The notes under the pieces were generated by a model, which was given only the letters and a program-made list of their open reading frames with translations, was not told where the DNA came from and did not search any database. A stretch of DNA of 30,857 nucleotides, taken from the IMG/VR virus record IMGVR_UViG_3300009285_006501, positions 1 to 30,857 of that record, one strand, 5' to 3'. The stretch comes from a virus. Positions 6,234 through 14,171 of this stretch are shown in pieces; within the stretch, counting starts at the first letter, position 1, and each line of letters opens with the position of its first letter. The translations under genes and the position numbers were made by a program.

Positions 6234-8062
6234 TGGCAGACGAAATTATAGAAGGCGTAGCTAAACAGGTCGATTCATGGTTTGAGGAATCGGGTGAGGC
6301 GGAGCGGGAATTGCGCCAGGCGATGGCTAAGGATTTCCGATTCTATTTGGGCGACCAATGGGAGGGCGCTGACAAAACCAAACTAAATGAAGAAGGACGT
6401 CCGATACTGACCATCAATAAGATTCGACCGGTTGTGAAAATTATCATGGGCTACCAGCGGCAGAACCAGACCGATATAAGGGCGTTGCCGGTGGAGGCGT
6501 CCGATTTCGCTGTCACGGATGTCCTGAATCAGACGTTCAAGGTTATTTTGGAGCCGAACGGCGCGATGGCGGCCTCTCTGATATTTCTGGATGGGTTGAT
6601 ATGCGGCAAAGGGTGGGGATACCTTTACCTGGATAATGAGCGGAACCCTTATGACTTGACGGGCGACCTCGTTTTCAAGCATATTTCGCCTTTCCATGTC
6701 TTTTGTGACCCGTGGAGCGTCGAACCAGACCTATCCGATGCGCGGTACGTCATCAGATATATAAAAATGACGCTCCCGCAGTTGAAACGGCTCTACCCCA
6801 AAGCGGCAGATGCTCTCAACATAACAAACACGGTCTCGGCCATGACTGATGAGGCGCCCGGCAGATATAAAGGGTATCAGAGCGACCCCTACGGCCATGC
6901 AGCGGCGGAGAATACCGCCGAGGCTAACCTTAGAGATGACCGGTTGGCAGTGAAGGAGTGTTGGTATCGGGAATATAAACGGGAAAAGTTCATCTACAAC
7001 ACTGAATCAGGTGAATTTTATCCTGCAAATCTGACAGATGAAGTTTTGGATGCGTTGACGGCGCGAGTTCCTACGTTGAAGGTCTTGAAACGCATTATCC
7101 CGCGGGTGCGCGTGGCGACAGTGGCAGGCGGCGTCGAATTAGAAGACCACGAATCACCCATCGAAGGCAACATATATCCACTGCTTCCTTATTATTGTGA
7201 TTTTGTGCCCTCAGCTCAGAAAAACGAATGGCGATACCAGGGCATTGTCCGCTCGCTCATCGACCCTCAACAGGAAAAGAACAAACGCCGCGCCCAAATG
7301 CTCCATATTGTGAACACTTCGGCTAATAGCGGCTGGATAATGGAGAGCGGAGCGGTGCAAAATAAAGGTATTTTGGAAAAATTTGGCAGCAAGCCAGGCA
7401 TAGTAATCGAAGTGAACCCTGGCCGCAAATTAGACAAAATAGAGCCTTCCAACGTCCCCCGCGCCTACACCGATTTGGAGCTTATGAGCGACGCTGATAT
7501 TAAGCAGATAAGCAACATCAATCCTGATATGTTGGGCCAGTATGAGAAAACTGCGTCTGGCATAGCGGTGCAAATGAGACAAAAACAGGGCATAACATCC
7601 ATTCAGGAGATTTTTGATAATTTTAGTTTTATGAAAAAGAATTTGGGCAAATTGCTTCTCCACGCTATTCAAAGTCTCTATACGCCTCAGAAACTTATGC
7701 GGATCGTCGGGCCAAACCACCAGATAGAGCAGAAATATCAGTTGCCGATGGAAGTGATTGTCGGTCTGCTGTCAACGAAGGATTTAGCGCATTATGACGT
7801 AAGCATAGATGAGGCTGCTGCGTCGGCTAATTATCGCATGGCGCGGTTCCAGCAGTTGTTACAGTTGGCGCAGGTGATGCCTGGTCTCATCCCGCCGGAA
7901 ATACTCATCGAAGCCTCTGATATATCGGGCAAAGAAGAGCTTTTGAACCGGTTGAGTCAGAATCAGGGACAACCGGCGCCGCCTGCTGACGGGGGCCAAA
8001 ACCCGGCATTGAATCAGGCTATCCAGCAAACAGGTGAAATCGTGGGTGCGGGGACATTATAA
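6233..8062 (+). CDS. Portal protein, P22-type (609 aa)
   Basis: The dodecameric portal is the DNA channel at the head vertex. The N-terminal region (about 25-110) has the features of P22-like portals: FYLGDQW, then RPILTINKIRPVVKIIMGYQRQN, then a DVLNQTFK segment. A central stem/clip region follows, with ISPFHVFCDPWSVEPDLSDA (about 150-170) typical of the family. The C-terminal third includes a long helix rich in Gln and Met, and a Pro/Gly/Gln-rich tail. About 610 aa is a little shorter than P22's 725-aa portal, which has a long C-terminal barrel. The ATG at 6233 shares a base with the terL stop; the in-frame GTG at 6230 is less likely. Confidence 0.93.
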   Translation: MADEIIEGVAKQVDSWFEESGEAERELRQAMAKDFRFYLGDQWEGADKTKLNEEGRPILTINKIRPVVKIIMGYQRQNQTDIRALPVEASDFAVTDVLNQTFKVILEPNGAMAASLIFLDGLICGKGWGYLYLDNERNPYDLTGDLVFKHISPFHVFCDPWSVEPDLSDARYVIRYIKMTLPQLKRLYPKAADALNITNTVSAMTDEAPGRYKGYQSDPYGHAAAENTAEANLRDDRLAVKECWYREYKREKFIYNTESGEFYPANLTDEVLDALTARVPTLKVLKRIIPRVRVATVAGGVELEDHESPIEGNIYPLLPYYCDFVPSAQKNEWRYQGIVRSLIDPQQEKNKRRAQMLHIVNTSANSGWIMESGAVQNKGILEKFGSKPGIVIEVNPGRKLDKIEPSNVPRAYTDLELMSDADIKQISNINPDMLGQYEKTASGIAVQMRQKQGITSIQEIFDNFSFMKKNLGKLLLHAIQSLYTPQKLMRIVGPNHQIEQKYQLPMEVIVGLLSTKDLAHYDVSIDEAAASANYRMARFQQLLQLAQVMPGLIPPEILIEASDISGKEELLNRLSQNQGQPAPPADGGQNPALNQAIQQTGEIVGAGTL

Positions 8063-8256
8063 AATTTAACGAATAGGCTAAACGCGGGGTCGCTCCCCGT
8101 TAAAGCCCAGCAATCAGTAGACGCCTTTTTTGTTGGGCAAGCGGAAAAGACACGGCGGCTTCCACCGATTGGAAGCGAATCGGCGCCCCCTGCCGTTACA
8201 GGGGAGAGCGGGTATGTCCTCCGTAAATGGGACATTTAGAGATGAGGAGATAGGCG
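8063..8256 (+). other. Structured intergenic region between portal and scaffold
   Basis: The 194-nt gap contains five successive hairpins: 8081-8101 (7 bp with one bulge); 8105-8113 with 8130-8138 (9 bp, one G-U); 8158-8163 with 8171-8176 (GCTTCC/GGAAGC); 8187-8192 with 8199-8204 (CCCCTG/CAGGGG); 8214-8220 with 8229-8235 (ATGTCC/GGACAT plus a G-U). The third is enclosed by GGCG/CGCC (8154-8157, 8184-8187). Its loop (8165-8170) is fully complementary to 8178-8183, so a competing hairpin can form. No ORF of note lies here. It could be a leader RNA, an mRNA-processing or attenuation element, a packaging-related site or an undescribed small RNA. It ends at the scaffold ribosome binding site. Confidence 0.5.
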
Positions 8257-9099
8257 ATGGCGGACGAAGCTAAGATTGAAGGGCAAGAGTCGGTTCCTGG
8301 CGGAGATGCGCTGACCTATGAGGCGTATCAAAACTCTATCCTTGCTGAGGATAAGCCGCTGGTCCTGGATGAAGACATGGCGGACGAAAAGGGGGCAGCC
8401 CAGGTGGAGCCTGCGTTTGCGCTCGAAGAGGGAGTCCCAAAGCAGGAAGAGAAAGTCGTCCCTTTGGCGGCGCTCCATGAGGAACGGCAACGGCGGCAGA
8501 AACAGGACGCGGAATTGCAGCAGCAACGCGAATTGAATCTCCGCTTGTTGGAGATGCTGAGCAACCCTGCGCCGGAACCAGTCGAACAATTACAGCGAGA
8601 CCCTTTAGACTATGTAACCTATGCTGACTTGCAGGCGCTGAAAGCTGAGCAAGCCAAAGAGACGCTCCCCACTTTTAAGGCTTTGATCGAGATAAAAGAG
8701 GATATGGAGCGCATCAAACATGCCGATTATGACCAGGTGGTGGATGATGCTTTTAAGGGGCTTGTCAAAACGACTCCCTGGCTCAGTCAGCGTATTTTTC
8801 AAACCGCCAACCCAGCGCAGGAAGCATACAAGGCCGCCCGCGAACTGAAAATGTTGACTCAAAACAACAACAACGCGGTCCCGCCGCCCGCGCCTGAAGG
8901 CGAGATAGACCTCAGGTTGCAGGCACAGAAAGTAGCCAACCAGCAGAGACAACCCGCTACAGCCGGGGCCGGGGCCAATGCAGCGCCTGCTAACCCGCTC
9001 GGCATCGAGGCGTTGTTGGCTCTGCCAAACGACCAGTTCAGTCAGGTAATCAACAGTTTGACAGAAGCGCAAAAGCGCAAGCTGTTCAGCGGAGGATAA
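8257..9099 (+). CDS. Scaffolding protein (280 aa)
   Basis: Position directly before the capsid gene and composition both fit a scaffold, the internal core for procapsid assembly that is removed or recycled later. The N-terminal 60 residues are very acidic. A Glu/Arg/Gln-rich helix follows (about 70-100) beginning VPLAALHEERQRRQ, the coiled-coil signature of many P22-like scaffolds. A helical middle, then a Pro/Ala-rich linker (about 205-245) lead to a short C-terminal segment ending AQKRKLFSGG, where scaffolds usually bind the coat protein. GAGGAG lies 8 nt before the ATG. No protease motif is seen. Confidence 0.85.
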   Translation: MADEAKIEGQESVPGGDALTYEAYQNSILAEDKPLVLDEDMADEKGAAQVEPAFALEEGVPKQEEKVVPLAALHEERQRRQKQDAELQQQRELNLRLLEMLSNPAPEPVEQLQRDPLDYVTYADLQALKAEQAKETLPTFKALIEIKEDMERIKHADYDQVVDDAFKGLVKTTPWLSQRIFQTANPAQEAYKAARELKMLTQNNNNAVPPPAPEGEIDLRLQAQKVANQQRQPATAGAGANAAPANPLGIEALLALPNDQFSQVINSLTEAQKRKLFSGG

Positions 9100-9102
9100 T
9101 AA

Positions 9103-10113
9103 ATGGCTTTAACACCAGCGAACACCAATATGGTTCAAAAGCTGTATGCCAAACAGCTATACAAAGAAGCCCGTGATGAACTTTTCTGGCAGAAGTTCAT
9201 CGGTGAAAAAGAGTCAGACATCATCCAGATGATGACCGACCTCAAGAAGGAAAAAGGAGACCAGAAAACTTTTGGATTGGGCATGGACCTGGTTGGAACA
9301 GGCGTTATCGGGGACAACGAACTCGAGGGTAACGAAGAAGCATTGATCACGTATACCGATAGCGTCACCATCGACCAAATACGAAACGCCGTGCGGGTGC
9401 AGGGCAGGTTGGAGGAACAGAAAGCATCTTACATGATCAGAGAAACAGCCAAGGAACGGCTCAAGTTCTGGCTCCAGGAGACCGTCGACCGAAAGATATT
9501 CAACCATCTGTGCGGTGACACCTCGGAGATCTTCCCAGCAACAGCCCTGGCGCCTGACAGCAGCCACGTCGTCTATGGAGGCAACGCTACAGCAGATAAT
9601 GACATCGACGCCGCTGACATCATGAGCATGACGGTTTTGAACAAGGCCAAATTGAAAGCTGAAACGCTTTCACCCAAGCTCAAACCTGTCAATGTGGATG
9701 GAAACGGTTATTGGCCGGTGGTGATACACCCGTATCAGGCTTACGACCTGCGACAAGATACGGAATGGCAGAACTCCCACTACTATGCCCATGAGCACGG
9801 GTTGAAGAACCCCATTTTCACCGGCTCGATGGGTGTTATTAACGGGATGGTCATCCATGTCCATCAGAAAATCTACACCACGGCGCTGTGGGGGGCTGGC
9901 GGCAATGTCGAAGGCGCTCGCGCCATTCTGTTAGGGGCGCAGGCCGCTCTATTTGCCGTGGCAGGCGAGCCAACCTGGGTAGAGAAGGATTTTGACTACT
10001 CGAACCAGACAGGCGTGGCTACAGGGATGATATTCGGGGTCAAAAAGACGCGGTTCAACAGCCTTGATTTTGGCGTGGTGGCTATGGACACGGCAGCCGA
10101 TTCTACCCCGTAA
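9103..10113 (+). CDS. Major capsid protein, N4-gp56 family (336 aa)
   Basis: The N-terminal half shows the landmarks of the N4-gp56/DUF4043 coat family (HK97 fold): KTFGLGMDLVGTGVIGDNE and LEGNEEALITYTDSVTIDQI, then a helix with ETAKERLKFWLQETVDRKIF. The middle has WPVVIHPYQAYDLR and the C-terminus GMIFGVKKTRF, both conserved. At 336 aa it is a little below the family's usual 380-400, with no obvious truncation. A very strong ribosome binding site (GGAGGATAATAA) suits the most abundant virion protein. It immediately follows the scaffold gene and is followed by a decoration-like gene. Confidence 0.93.
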   Translation: MALTPANTNMVQKLYAKQLYKEARDELFWQKFIGEKESDIIQMMTDLKKEKGDQKTFGLGMDLVGTGVIGDNELEGNEEALITYTDSVTIDQIRNAVRVQGRLEEQKASYMIRETAKERLKFWLQETVDRKIFNHLCGDTSEIFPATALAPDSSHVVYGGNATADNDIDAADIMSMTVLNKAKLKAETLSPKLKPVNVDGNGYWPVVIHPYQAYDLRQDTEWQNSHYYAHEHGLKNPIFTGSMGVINGMVIHVHQKIYTTALWGAGGNVEGARAILLGAQAALFAVAGEPTWVEKDFDYSNQTGVATGMIFGVKKTRFNSLDFGVVAMDTAADSTP

Positions 10114-10151
10114 ATAACCTTTCAACTCTTAACCAAAGAGGATGACGGAGC

Positions 10152-10649
10152 ATGGTTGATAGTGGAACAGTACAGCGTGCTATGCTGCGGCAAGCCTATA
10201 ACTCGCCGCGGATAATAGAGGCGCGGGTGGTCAACTACGCCGATATTATCGGCACAGCCCCGCCCAAGACGTATGAGTTAATCGATGCGGGGGGCAACTA
10301 TCTGACAATCCCCGCCCGGGCCGTTCCCATGGCTGTCTATATGTTTGTGACGGCCACCTTTACATCGGGCGGCGCGGCCACCATTGAATGCGGCTGGAGC
10401 GGCGGCACAGAGGATGACGACAATATCTTCTGGGATACCACCATGGGCGCCATAGGTAAATTTACTGCCCGAAGTCTCTCCGGCGCGCCTACTGCTCAGG
10501 ATTTTACGGTGGCTACCGCTGGTGAGATTCCTCTCCTTTATGACACCCTGGCGCGGAAAATCACCTTAAAGGTTGCTACCGCAGCCCTGACCGCAGGCGA
10601 AGGTATCCTGGTTGTCGAGTATGTAGCCTTCGACAAGGCGCAGGCATAA
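10152..10649 (+). CDS. Putative head decoration / virion protein (165 aa)
   Basis: The protein is beta-rich, with alternating hydrophobic residues and a Gly/Ala/Thr-rich stretch around TSGGAATIECGWSGG (about residues 74-88). I see no catalytic or metal motif and no signal peptide. Its place directly after the major capsid gene is where decoration or cement proteins sit, so a surface role on the head is the best guess. It could instead be a small fibre-like subunit. The family is not recognised. Confidence 0.75.
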   Translation: MVDSGTVQRAMLRQAYNSPRIIEARVVNYADIIGTAPPKTYELIDAGGNYLTIPARAVPMAVYMFVTATFTSGGAATIECGWSGGTEDDDNIFWDTTMGAIGKFTARSLSGAPTAQDFTVATAGEIPLLYDTLARKITLKVATAALTAGEGILVVEYVAFDKAQA

Positions 10650-10663
10650 GGAAGGGGAACCCT

Positions 10664-10960
10664 ATGCGTGTCGCATTGCGTTACGTTGGACGGAAGCCGA
10701 GAGGACAACGGAACCTCGTTCACCCCGTGGAAAGGAGGCCCTATCAGTTCTTTGCTGATAGGGCTTTGCCCGCCACGCCGGTAGACGAGACATGGGCGAA
10801 GGAACTTGTCGCCATGAACGATAAAGAGGGCCGTGCTCTCTTTATTGCCGAGCCGCTGGTGGCGGAGACTGTTAACGTCCGATGTAAACGGTGCGATGCG
10901 GAGTTCAGCAATAAAGGGTTTCTTCTGGCTCATTTGCGGAAGGAGCATAAGCGTAAATGA
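10664..10960 (+). CDS. C2H2-type zinc-finger protein (98 aa)
   Basis: The N-terminal half is basic, and the middle segment beginning PYQFFADRALPATPV looks like a compact conserved domain. The C-terminus is a single C2H2 finger: C74 and C77, twelve residues, then H90 and H95 (CX2CX12HX4H), with Phe81 and Leu87/88 at core positions, ending in a basic tail. A single finger in a gene between capsid and adaptor genes could aid DNA or protein contacts during head completion. GGAAGGGG supports the ATG at 10664. The stop overlaps the adaptor start. A perfect 10-bp hairpin lies within its coding sequence. Confidence 0.85.
   Translation: MRVALRYVGRKPRGQRNLVHPVERRPYQFFADRALPATPVDETWAKELVAMNDKEGRALFIAEPLVAETVNVRCKRCDAEFSNKGFLLAHLRKEHKRK
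10738..10764 (+). other. Perfect 10-bp hairpin inside the zinc-finger gene
   Basis: GCCCTATCAG (10738-10747) pairs with CTGATAGGGC (10755-10764) around a 7-nt loop and is followed by TTTG. It looks like a transcription terminator or RNA-processing hairpin embedded in a coding region, and it lies just after AAAGGAGG (10731-10738). The reading frame runs through it and encodes plausible protein, so it may act on the mRNA without ending the gene. Confidence 0.5.
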
Positions 10961-11583
10961 CCACCTTGTTAGAAATCAGCAACGAGATACAGACGGCTAC
11001 CAAGCGAAGCGACCTGAGCGCTGAAATAGCCGTCTGTGTGCAGCGCGCCCTGGAAGCGATCGCCGACGCCTGGGATTGGAAACAATTACAGGGCGTTACG
11101 ACCTATGCGCTAACGGCAAGCACGGCTTCGGTGGCCCTAACAACGCTTGTGCCAAACGTCCCGCTACAGAAAATCCGGCGGCTCCGCTATGAGAAATCGG
11201 CGGATAACAGTTCATGGTGGCTCGAACCATTGTCGCTTGATCCGTTCATGGAGAAATGGGGTTATTCCATCCTCACAAGCAGCGATGGCACACCAGTCAA
11301 CTACATGGAGGACAGCGGCAGCGTCCATTTCGGGCCTGTGCCTGACGCCGCCGCCACCATCCGCATCTACTACAAAAGAGCTGCTCCAACATCGGGCGAC
11401 ATCCTGATACCAGCCCGCCATGCAGTGAAATTGAAGGCTCAACAGGTCTTCTGGTTGGAATATGCCGACCTGCCTGAATTGGCGGCTAAATATGAGCTTT
11501 GGCATCAGGGTGAACTTCAGCGTGTTATTGCGGCCCAACCGCGTGATGACGAAGTAACAGTGGTCCAATATAGGGACCTATGA
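10957..11583 (+). CDS. Head-tail adaptor-like protein (208 aa)
   Basis: Phage adaptor proteins that dock beneath the portal have an N-terminal helical bundle and a beta-rich part. The helical N-terminus (about 1-45) includes ALEAIADAWDWKQL, and the middle has YMEDSGSVHFGPVPDAAATI followed by RIYYKR (about 111-136), which matches the G-x-I-x-F-x-P-x-P-D pattern of podoviral adaptors. The end is a helical region with QGELQRVIAAQP. Length and location between head and tail genes agree with that role. The ATG overlaps the preceding stop (ATGA), so translation is coupled. Confidence 0.8.
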   Translation: MTTLLEISNEIQTATKRSDLSAEIAVCVQRALEAIADAWDWKQLQGVTTYALTASTASVALTTLVPNVPLQKIRRLRYEKSADNSSWWLEPLSLDPFMEKWGYSILTSSDGTPVNYMEDSGSVHFGPVPDAAATIRIYYKRAAPTSGDILIPARHAVKLKAQQVFWLEYADLPELAAKYELWHQGELQRVIAAQPRDDEVTVVQYRDL

Positions 11584-11595
11584 GGAGATAACTAA

Positions 11596-14115
11596 ATGCG
11601 AAAAAGAATTGTTCTGTTTTTAACCCTCATGCTCCTGGCGTCAGGCTTGATGGCGCGCGACGTGAGCGCTAACCAATGGGGCACAAATCCCGATAGGGGC
11701 ATCCTGAAAGAGGTGCAAGCCCCCTCCGGTAATCCACTTTCCAATACTATCTGGATTTACGCTAAAGATGTCAGCGGCGTCGCCCATCTGTTTGTCGAGT
11801 ATGACGATGGGACGGTTGTTGACCTGGGCACAACTGCCACCGTCACCCTTGACGAGGCTTACACCAATGGGCGAACCATCACCCTGGACGCTACTGGTGA
11901 TATGGTCATCAGAACGGACCCGGACACTAATCCGAATGAGTTAGTGTTTGATGTGGTGACCGGCGTGGGCGCTCTGGCGGATATGATAATTGTCCAGACC
12001 ACTTCGGGCACGATTACCGATTTTATCGACTGCACGGATGCGGGCGTAACCAACTGCCTGAACATCGGCGGCAACTCGATACTCGGGGCTGGCGGCATCA
12101 TCAATTTCAACGAGTTTGATGTCTCCGGCACGACGGGCGCCATCACCATTAACGACGGCGGCGACCTGGGGGCTATCACTATCGAAGGGACGGTGTTGGA
12201 CATCAATACGCTCCGCTTCGTGGGCGCGGGCAACGTCGTCTCGGCTGCTGGGACTGCTATCACCCTGGACGCCGATAGCGGCAACCTGGCTGCGGAAGAC
12301 CTCATTGTCACGGCCAATAACTTCTCCGTCACCGCAGCGGGCAACGTGACGGTAGGGAACGACCTGGCAGTAACCGGCGCCATTACAGCGGCCAGCTTTA
12401 AGCAGGATACTATTCAGCCTGCAACCGCCGCACCCGCCGATTTGACTGTTCAGGGCAACGGAGCGGGCAAAGTAAAAATCGCTCCAAACGCCGCCTCAAC
12501 CGGCAACATTGAGCTTGGCGGGACGGGCGGGGCCACAACCATAGATGTGCTGGCGGGCGCTGACCTTCAGGTTTCAGAGGGCAAGCTGACCGTCACTAAT
12601 ACCGCTAACGAAAATGTTGTCACTGTTACAGCGAATTCGGTTGTAGGCAACAAAGTCATCGCTGTAACGGGCAATGGAATCACTACCGGCGACATGCTCT
12701 ACCTCGAGACGAGCGACGCTGGCTTGACCTCCGGCAACTATATCAGAGCCTATAACGGCGCGGCGAATGTCTTTACAGTGGCCGATGAGGGCGCTACGGT
12801 CATTACGGGTGTCGTAGATACAGACGTGCTTACCCTGACCAATGGCGATATAAAGGTCACCTTGGGGGACATCCGCCTCAGTAACGGCATTCTCACGGCG
12901 GATTGGGACACAGACCAGGCGAGCCATTTTATTCGCAACTTTGCCGGGGCAGGGACCAACCCGGTTGTGACCGTGCGTGATGACAATACAGCCAGCACCA
13001 ATGTCGCTATGTTAGTTGACCAGGATGGAACAGGGGCGTCTACGGCGCTCAAGGTAGTCCATGACGGCGACAACCCTGCCATAGACCTGAGCGCAGGCGT
13101 CGCGCGGACGGGCGATGTCATCGCTGTAGCCATGGCGAACCAGTTGGGCCAGCGGGCCATTAACATCACCGGCGCCATGACCTCTACAGCCGGTGGCGGC
13201 GTGATCGAAGTGCACGGGACAGGGGTAATCCCTGCCACCGCTTCCTTGCTCAGGCTGGACGCTGATACGGCCCAGCCAGGCGACGGCGACGGGTGGATGC
13301 TAAACATTGACGATGATAGCCTGGTAGTGGCGACGCCGGATAAATACGCCGTGCTCATCGACTCAGCGAACAACGAAGCCCTCCATGTGGCTACCGGCAA
13401 GGCGCTTTTTGATGAGATGCCCACCTTCACCCTGGGCGTCGATATTAACAGCGATGTGGATATTGACCTGGCGGCTAACTCCAACGAAGTGGATATTACG
13501 GCGGCGGCGACGGACTATGCAGCCAACTCCGGCGTCGTCCAGATTTACGGGTCGGGGGCGGGCGGCCAGACCAACGCCAGTTATCTACTCAGGCTGGCTC
13601 GCAAGGCCAACGGCGACGCTCAAGACAACTTTATCCAGGCGGTAGATAACTCCACCGGCGCAGCGGGCAACGGCGCAGTCGTGTTCAGTCTGGACAGCGG
13701 CGGCGCGATGACCGTGGCAGGCACAATCACTCCGCAGGGAGCTATCACAGGTGATGGCGGCGGCGCCCTGGGCGGGATGCTCATTACTGTTACCAATGAC
13801 ACTAACGGTAAAACCGTGGCTATCGCTGAATCGCAAAACATCAACACCAACTCCGGTGCGGGAGCCCCCGGCGTCTGGGACCTGCCGGAATGTTCGACGG
13901 CTATCGGGGCGGTCTTTACTTTCGTGGTCATGGCCGCTCAGAACATGGACATCAACCCTGATACCGGCGACCAAATTCAGATACTCACCAACGCCGCAGG
14001 GGACGCTGTGAGGGCCTCCACTGTCGGCTCAAGCATTACGCTGACCTGCATGGATGCCACCAACATAGCCGTGTTGAGCATCTATCCCGTGGCGAACTGG
14101 ACAGATGTGAACTAA
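11596..14115 (+). CDS. Large fibre-like virion protein with signal peptide (839 aa)
   Basis: An unusual combination. Residues 1-25 form a textbook Sec signal: a basic MRKR, a hydrophobic core (5-20) and a VSA cleavage site before N26. The rest is a Gly/Ala/Thr/Asp-rich, beta-repetitive chain with many 'VTGAITAASF'- and 'TLGVDINSDVDIDLAAN'-type strands, as in phage tail fibres and beta-solenoids. The C-terminal 80 residues (IGAVFTFVV ... QILTNAAGDAVRAS) look like the closing domain of such fibres. GAGGAGAT gives a strong start. It follows the adaptor and precedes a hairpin. It may be an exported adhesin acting at the host surface, or a virion fibre that carries an unused hydrophobic N-terminus. 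Confidence 0.85.
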   Translation: MRKRIVLFLTLMLLASGLMARDVSANQWGTNPDRGILKEVQAPSGNPLSNTIWIYAKDVSGVAHLFVEYDDGTVVDLGTTATVTLDEAYTNGRTITLDATGDMVIRTDPDTNPNELVFDVVTGVGALADMIIVQTTSGTITDFIDCTDAGVTNCLNIGGNSILGAGGIINFNEFDVSGTTGAITINDGGDLGAITIEGTVLDINTLRFVGAGNVVSAAGTAITLDADSGNLAAEDLIVTANNFSVTAAGNVTVGNDLAVTGAITAASFKQDTIQPATAAPADLTVQGNGAGKVKIAPNAASTGNIELGGTGGATTIDVLAGADLQVSEGKLTVTNTANENVVTVTANSVVGNKVIAVTGNGITTGDMLYLETSDAGLTSGNYIRAYNGAANVFTVADEGATVITGVVDTDVLTLTNGDIKVTLGDIRLSNGILTADWDTDQASHFIRNFAGAGTNPVVTVRDDNTASTNVAMLVDQDGTGASTALKVVHDGDNPAIDLSAGVARTGDVIAVAMANQLGQRAINITGAMTSTAGGGVIEVHGTGVIPATASLLRLDADTAQPGDGDGWMLNIDDDSLVVATPDKYAVLIDSANNEALHVATGKALFDEMPTFTLGVDINSDVDIDLAANSNEVDITAAATDYAANSGVVQIYGSGAGGQTNASYLLRLARKANGDAQDNFIQAVDNSTGAAGNGAVVFSLDSGGAMTVAGTITPQGAITGDGGGALGGMLITVTNDTNGKTVAIAESQNINTNSGAGAPGVWDLPECSTAIGAVFTFVVMAAQNMDINPDTGDQIQILTNAAGDAVRASTVGSSITLTCMDATNIAVLSIYPVANWTDVN

Positions 14116-14124
14116 CCCGTATTC

Positions 14125-14150
14125 AAGGGGAGGGTTTCGGCCCTCCCCTT
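14125..14150 (+). terminator. Strong intergenic hairpin (terminator-like)
   Basis: AAGGGGAGGG and CCCTCCCCTT form a perfect 10-bp stem around the loop TTTCGG in the 56-nt gap after the long fibre gene. There is no U tract, so it is not a textbook rho-independent terminator. It may protect or process the mRNA, or attenuate transcription. A small second hairpin, TTATC-CCT-GATAA (14149-14161), runs straight into the ribosome binding site of the next gene. Confidence 0.6.
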
Positions 14151-14171
14151 ATCCCTGATAAGGAGACATAA

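Noticed and set aside
6844-6850. CTGATGA core, as in hammerhead ribozymes (also at 5244-5250)
   Set aside because: No following stem plus GAAA and no enclosing helices; both lie in conserved coding sequence.
8081-8235. tRNA, or guide-RNA scaffold of an IscB/TnpB type nuclease
   Set aside because: The cloverleaf and T-loop motif are missing, and no such nuclease gene is in the window.
12750-13484. Long minus-strand open frame opposite the 839-aa fibre gene
   Set aside because: It mirrors the Gly/Ala/Thr/Asp codons of the + strand gene, has no ribosome binding site and shows no domain; other minus-strand frames fail in the same way.
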